Assembly (NCBI GenBank): GCA_023427125.1
Contig: JAEZBP010000327.1
Location: forward strand, 1-9,107
Origin: Pseudomonadota bacterium
GTDB taxonomy: Bacteria; Myxococcota_A; Polyangia; Polyangiales; Sandaracinaceae
Length of the DNA: 9,107 nucleotides
Direction: 5' to 3'
In this document: positions 5,282 to 9,107 of the stretch, one piece after another
Numbering within the stretch: the stretch's first letter is position 1
Layout of the letters: every line of letters starts with the position of its first letter
The notes under the pieces: generated by a model
Databases searched by the model: none
The model's input: the letters and a program-made list of their open reading frames with translations, nothing else
Told to the model about the DNA's origin: nothing
Position numbers and translations under genes: made by a program

Positions 5282-7588
5282 GTGCACGCCCTGCTGCATC
5301 CGGTCCTCGCCCTCGTGATCGTGCTGCTCGCCGCGAGCCCCGCGCTCGCCCAGAGCGTGCGCTACGGCCGGCCCTACCACGGCGGCTATCGCCTCAACTA
5401 CGGCTTCGATCACGCGGGCCCGGGCTGCCGCGACTACGCGTGCGGCGGCGCCTGCTACGACGGGCACACCGGCTCGGACTTCGGCACCCCGCTCGGCACC
5501 ACCATCGTGGCGGCCGCCGACGGCGTGGTGACCGCCACCCACAACGGCTGCGCGAACTACGGCTACGTCGGCAACACCTGCGGCGGCCGCTGCGGCAACT
5601 ACGTGCAGATCCGGCACTCCGACGGCTCGCACTCGATCTACTGCCACATGCTGCTCGGCTCGATCCGCGTCGGCAACGGGCAGCGCGTGAGCTGCGGGCA
5701 GGCGCTCGGTCAGTCGGCCTCGAGCGGCTCGAGCAGCGGGCCGCACCTGCACTTCGGGCACCGCTCGCCGGGCGCCGCGTCGAGCGATCCCTTCGCCGGC
5801 TCGTGCAGCCGCGCGACGAGCCTCTGGACCGGGCAGCGCGCCTACCGCGAGGCGCCCGCCGACACCTGCACCGTCGTGTGCAGCCCCTCGGGCGAGGTGT
5901 GCAACGGGCGCGACGACGACTGCGACGGCCGCGTCGACGAGGGCCTCTCGCGCGGCTGCGGCAGCGACGTCGGCGAGTGCGTCAGGGGCACTCAGGTCTG
6001 CCAGGGAGGCGGCTGGAGCGCGTGCCACGGGGGAGTCGATCCACGGCCGGAGGAGTGCGACGGGCGCGACAACGACTGCGACGGCGCGAGCGACGAGGAC
6101 CTCTCTCGGGTGTGCGGCACCGACGTCGGCGAGTGCGTGGCGGGGGTCGAGACCTGCGTCGCGAGCACCTGGAGCGAGTGCGTCGGCGCGGTCTTCCCGG
6201 TGCCCGAGACCTGCGACACGCTCGACAACGACTGCGACGGCGAGAGCGACGACGAGCAGATCTGCGAGCGCGAGGAGGTGGCGCTGAGCGCGCCCTTCCT
6301 CTCGGCGTCGGGCGACACCGACACCGACGGAGACGGGCGCGCCGACGCGTGCGCGCGGGTCGAGGGGCGCTTCAGCTGCATGCTCGGGAGCGACCACGGC
6401 CCGACCCGCACCGTCACTGGGCCGCCGCTCGAGGGGCTCGACGATCTCTGGCACGCGGCGTCGATCCGCATGGGCGATCTCGACGGAGACGGCCGGTCCG
6501 ATCTCTGCGCGAAGGACGGCGATCGCCTGCGCTGCTGGCGGAGCGAGGGCAGCGGCTTCGGCGAGACGATCCTCGGCCCCGACGCGAGCGTGGGGACGCT
6601 CTTCGAGCTGGCGGATGTGAACGGAGACCTGCGCCTCGACGCGTGCGCGCGGGACGCCGAGGGGCTGCGCTGTCACCTCGGCGACGGCCACGGCTTCGGG
6701 CGCGTGGTGCTGCTCGCCGCGCTCTCGGACGAGGCGGGCTTCGCCAACGTGATCCACCACGGCTCGCTGCGCTTCGGCGACGTCGACGGAGACGGAAAGA
6801 CCGACGTGTGCGCGCGCGGCCCGGAGGGCGTCGACTGCTGGACGAGCGAGGGCGAGAGCTTCGGCGAGCTCATCCGCGGGCCGCGCTGGTCCGACGCGCA
6901 GGGCTTCACCGAGCTCGCGTACTGGAGCACGCTGCGGCTGGCCGACATCGACGGCGACGGGCGCGCCGACGTCTGCGCGCGCACGCCCGAGGGCTTCCGC
7001 TGCGCGCTCTCCGAGGGCCGGCGCTTCACCGAGACGATCAGCGGGCCGCGCATGAGCGCCGCCGACGGCTGGGAACGGCCCGATGTGTACGCGACCTTGC
7101 GGATGGCCGACATCGACGGCGACGGGCGCGCCGACGCCTGCGCGCGCGAGCCCGCCGGCGTGCGCTGCTGGCGCTCGAGCGGCCGCGCGTTCGAGACGCA
7201 GATCGAGGGGCCGCGGCTCGCCGACGAGCTCGGGTGGACCGCGCCGGCCCGCTTCCGCTCCATCCGCCTCGCCGACGTCGACGGAGACGGCCGCGCGGAT
7301 CTCTGCGCGCGCGACGCGGACGGCCTCCACTGCTCGATGTCGACCGGCAACGGCTTCGATCGCTCGTGGATCGCCGTCGCGTGGAGCGACGAGGCGAGCG
7401 GGCTCGACTCGCGCGCCGGCCTCGCGACGATCCGCCTGAGCGGCGGCCGCGGCGTGGACGCGCCGATCCCCGAGCGCCCGACGACGGTGGCGGGAGGCTG
7501 CGCCATCGGCGGGGGAGGGAGCTCGCCGTTCGCGCTCGTCCTCGCCGCCGCCTGCCTCGCCCTCCTCCGTCGCCGCTCCCGCAAGTAG
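5282..7588 (+). CDS. M23 endopeptidase with MopE and FG-GAP repeats and MYXO-CTERM-like anchor
   Basis: The product has 768 residues from GTG 5282. This start gives a clean signal peptide (residues 1-24, ending ALAQ), but the ribosome site is weak. Residues about 40-180 form a LytM/M23 zinc endopeptidase domain with all expected ligands: His62 and Asp66 (HTGSD), His122 (YCHM) and His155/His157 (GPHLHFG). It is therefore probably active on peptidoglycan cross-bridges. Three MopE-type motifs follow at 207-221, 259-273 and 311-325, exactly 52 residues apart. Seven calcium-loop repeats (DxDGDGR) of FG-GAP/VCBS type begin at 347, 399, 445, 500, 555, 610 and 665; the last four intervals are exactly 55 residues, and each repeat has a C-x8-C pair. 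Seven blades could close an integrin-like propeller. Residues 739-768 (GGC, hydrophobic helix, RRRSRK) resemble the MYXO-CTERM surface-anchoring signal. In Myxococcota such proteins are processed at the Cys and displayed on the cell surface. Confidence 0.95.
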   Translation: MHALLHPVLALVIVLLAASPALAQSVRYGRPYHGGYRLNYGFDHAGPGCRDYACGGACYDGHTGSDFGTPLGTTIVAAADGVVTATHNGCANYGYVGNTCGGRCGNYVQIRHSDGSHSIYCHMLLGSIRVGNGQRVSCGQALGQSASSGSSSGPHLHFGHRSPGAASSDPFAGSCSRATSLWTGQRAYREAPADTCTVVCSPSGEVCNGRDDDCDGRVDEGLSRGCGSDVGECVRGTQVCQGGGWSACHGGVDPRPEECDGRDNDCDGASDEDLSRVCGTDVGECVAGVETCVASTWSECVGAVFPVPETCDTLDNDCDGESDDEQICEREEVALSAPFLSASGDTDTDGDGRADACARVEGRFSCMLGSDHGPTRTVTGPPLEGLDDLWHAASIRMGDLDGDGRSDLCAKDGDRLRCWRSEGSGFGETILGPDASVGTLFELADVNGDLRLDACARDAEGLRCHLGDGHGFGRVVLLAALSDEAGFANVIHHGSLRFGDVDGDGKTDVCARGPEGVDCWTSEGESFGELIRGPRWSDAQGFTELAYWSTLRLADIDGDGRADVCARTPEGFRCALSEGRRFTETISGPRMSAADGWERPDVYATLRMADIDGDGRADACAREPAGVRCWRSSGRAFETQIEGPRLADELGWTAPARFRSIRLADVDGDGRADLCARDADGLHCSMSTGNGFDRSWIAVAWSDEASGLDSRAGLATIRLSGGRGVDAPIPERPTTVAGGCAIGGGGSSPFALVLAAACLALLRRRSRK

Positions 7589-7614
7589 CGGCATTGCGGG
7601 TATCGTCCGGCGCG

Positions 7615-8772
7615 ATGGGCGAAGAGAGACCGGCCGAGAGCTACGAGTATGGCGAGCGCGAGGTCGCCCCGATGCCCGAGCGGAGCCTGCGGGTCGGCGA
7701 GGGGCGCATCTCGGGGATGATCTCGCTGACGCTCGGCGCGCTCGCGTTCCTCGGCGCGCTCGCGTGGCGCTACCCCGAGTACCTGACCACCGCCGAGCTG
7801 CGCGAGGTCTACGACGTCGACGTGCTGCGCGTGATGATGCGCGTGGCCATGTGGACCTCGATCGGCTTCGGGCTCTTCAACTTCGTGCGCAGCCGCGGGG
7901 AGCGCTGGATGGGCGCGGTCGGCGTCGGGTGCACGCTGCTCGCGTATGGGGTGGGCGGCGCGCTGCCGGAGCGGACCGTCGAGCAGGTCGGCCCGGGGAT
8001 CGGCGTCGACTGGATGGTGCTCGATCTCTTGAAGTCGACGATCATCTTCATCTTCCTCGAGAAGCTCTTCCCGAAGTATCGCGAGCAGCCGATCCTGCGA
8101 CCGGAGTGGCAGCTCGATCTCGGCTACTTCGCGATGAACCACCTCCTGATCGGCGTCTTGATCATGGTGGCCAACGGCTTTGCGCCGCAGGTCTTCGGCT
8201 GGGCGGTGAACGAGCACGTCCAGCGCTTCGTGTCGGGGCTCTGGCTCCCCGCGCAGGTGCTCCTCCTGATGCTCTGCGCCGATCTCGTGCAGTACTGGCT
8301 CCACCGCGCGTACCACGAGATCCCGTGGCTCTGGGGCCTCCACGCGGTGCACCACTCCGCCGAGCACCTCGACTGGCTGGCGGGCTCGCGCACCCACCTC
8401 CTCCAGACCCTCCTCGACCGGGCGCTCGTCGTGGTCCCGCTCTACCTGCTCGGGCCGCGCGAGGAGGCGCTCAACATCTACGTGATCATCGTCGCCTTCC
8501 AGGCGGTGCTCATCCACTCCAACATCGGCTTGCGCTTCGGCGTGCTCGGCTACCTCTTCGTGACGCCTCAGTTCCATCACTGGCACCACAGCAAGGACAA
8601 GCCGGCGATCGACACCAACTACGCCGCGCACCTCCCGGTGCTCGATCTGGTGTTCGGCACCTTCCACATGCCGAAGGAGCACTGGCCGCGCGAGTACGGC
8701 ACGCTCAAGCGCCTCCCGCGCACGTTCTGGGGCCAGCTCCTCTATCCCTTCCGCAAGCCGCCCGTCGAGTAG
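7615..8772 (+). CDS. Sterol desaturase / fatty acid hydroxylase family membrane enzyme
   Basis: The ATG at 7615 gives 385 residues, starting 26 bases after the M23 gene stop, so the two may be cotranscribed; no clear ribosome site is seen. The eight-histidine di-iron signature is complete: H230RAYH234, H243AVHH247 and H321HWHH325, with the accessory HSNIG at 301. This family uses a di-iron centre and O2 to desaturate, hydroxylate or cleave C-H bonds in lipids while embedded in membranes. Several hydrophobic helices are visible at about 35-50, 74-90, 100-115, 137-149, 171-189, 209-226 and 268-300. The first ~165 residues form a membrane extension ahead of the catalytic core, longer than in minimal family members. 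No sterol-pathway gene lies nearby, so the substrate (sterol, fatty acid, ether lipid or carotenoid) cannot be inferred. The family call is firm; the substrate is open. Confidence 0.93.
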   Translation: MGEERPAESYEYGEREVAPMPERSLRVGEGRISGMISLTLGALAFLGALAWRYPEYLTTAELREVYDVDVLRVMMRVAMWTSIGFGLFNFVRSRGERWMGAVGVGCTLLAYGVGGALPERTVEQVGPGIGVDWMVLDLLKSTIIFIFLEKLFPKYREQPILRPEWQLDLGYFAMNHLLIGVLIMVANGFAPQVFGWAVNEHVQRFVSGLWLPAQVLLLMLCADLVQYWLHRAYHEIPWLWGLHAVHHSAEHLDWLAGSRTHLLQTLLDRALVVVPLYLLGPREEALNIYVIIVAFQAVLIHSNIGLRFGVLGYLFVTPQFHHWHHSKDKPAIDTNYAAHLPVLDLVFGTFHMPKEHWPREYGTLKRLPRTFWGQLLYPFRKPPVE

Positions 8773-8817
8773 CGGGGGCCCGATCTCGCCGCCGAGGGCC
8801 TTGCCGCCTGACGCGAG

Positions 8818-9107
8818 ATGGCCATCTCGATCCCGCTCATGCGGACACCACTGCCCTGGATCCTGCCGGCGCTGCTCGTCGCCTCGCATCTCACGAGCGG
8901 GTGTGTCAGCAACGGCCACGCACCTCGCGCGGACAACCCAGGGCAGGAGACCTCCGAGTGGATGCGCTCGCACTTCCTCGAGGGGCGCGCGGTCCGCGAC
9001 GCGCTGGTGCGCGGCGAGCTCGACGACGCACGCTCGCGCCTGACGCAGCTCGCCACCGAGGCGGGGCCGGTCGACGCGCCGCCGAGCTGGGAGCCGCGCC
9101 TCGAGGC
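8818..9107 (+). CDS. Putative lipoprotein, N-terminal part
   Basis: The frame is open from ATG 8818 to the window end, giving 96 visible residues with no stop. The N-terminus is a lipoprotein signal (PLPWILPALLVASHLTSGC); ATG 8839 would shorten it by seven residues and gives a more typical signal, MRTPLPWILPALLVASHL. Neither start has a strong ribosome site. After the Cys, the mature part is acidic and probably helical (EWMRSHFLEGRAVRDALVRG, then ELDDARSRLTQLA). This pattern recalls from memory small myxobacterial periplasmic proteins, some of which end in a CxxCH haem site, but no CxxCH is inside the window, so this is only a guess. It lies 45 bases after the desaturase gene on the same strand. 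The gene is cut by the window edge. Confidence 0.6.
   Translation, partial: MAISIPLMRTPLPWILPALLVASHLTSGCVSNGHAPRADNPGQETSEWMRSHFLEGRAVRDALVRGELDDARSRLTQLATEAGPVDAPPSWEPRLE

Noticed and set aside
4937..7594. Long open frame (885 codons) on the minus strand opposite the M23 gene
   Set aside because: It mirrors the coding strand and shows repetitive Ala/Val/Arg-rich translation that follows the repeats of the real gene. High GC at third positions keeps stops away. It has no signal peptide or domain.
4723..7614. Plus-strand open frame continuous with the sterol desaturase gene
   Set aside because: The translation upstream of ATG 7615 is Arg-rich, out of frame with the M23 gene and overlaps the LamG gene antisense. 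Recognisable protein begins only at 7615.
6673..8973. Minus-strand open frame of 766 codons opposite the M23 and desaturase genes
   Set aside because: It is His/Arg/Glu-rich, lacks any motif, and lies opposite two well-supported genes.

Overview
The window looks like a piece of chromosome from a member of the Myxococcota, probably the Sandaracinaceae/Polyangia side of the phylum. The grounds are very high GC with strong G/C bias at third codon positions, a MYXO-CTERM-like anchor, MopE-type 'putative metal-binding' motifs, a myxococcal Cys-rich repeat (DUF4215 type), Cys-rich lipoproteins, a LamG lipoprotein and many GTG/TTG starts. The genus is not determined by the sequence. No tRNA, rRNA, CRISPR array, transposase or integrase was seen.

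Left part (1-3450, all + strand): the C-terminal part of a von Willebrand factor A (MIDAS) protein; a 365-base gap holding an inverted repeat with a 9-base internal period; a small exported TPR protein with two C-terminal membrane helices; translationally coupled to it (TTGA overlap), a Cys-rich lipoprotein with a DUF4215-type repeat, one MopE motif and an unassigned C-terminal beta-rich domain; then a short lipoprotein of unknown function.

Middle (3453-5281): a minus-strand lipoprotein with Cys-rich N-terminal modules and a LamG/concanavalin-like C-terminal domain. It converges with the short lipoprotein at 2 bp spacing and diverges from the next gene across a 350-base region that carries a second, one-armed copy of the 9-base-period repeat.

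Right part (5282-9107, + strand): a large exported protein made of an LytM/M23 endopeptidase domain, three 52-residue MopE-type repeats, seven FG-GAP/VCBS-like blades (each with a C-x8-C pair) and a MYXO-CTERM-like anchor. It is followed 26 bp later by a membrane sterol-desaturase/fatty-acid-hydroxylase family enzyme, then by the start of another lipoprotein that runs off the end.

Seven of the eight genes encode exported, envelope-anchored or membrane proteins (the eighth, the vWA protein, lacks its N-terminus here). The window therefore reads as a cell-surface and secretion neighbourhood, not a single metabolic pathway. Most individual domain families are known. The less ordinary items are the M23/MopE/seven-blade/MYXO-CTERM fusion, the dispersed 9-base-period repeat and the unassigned domain in the MopE-type lipoprotein. 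I found no evidence here for a defence system or a mobile element.
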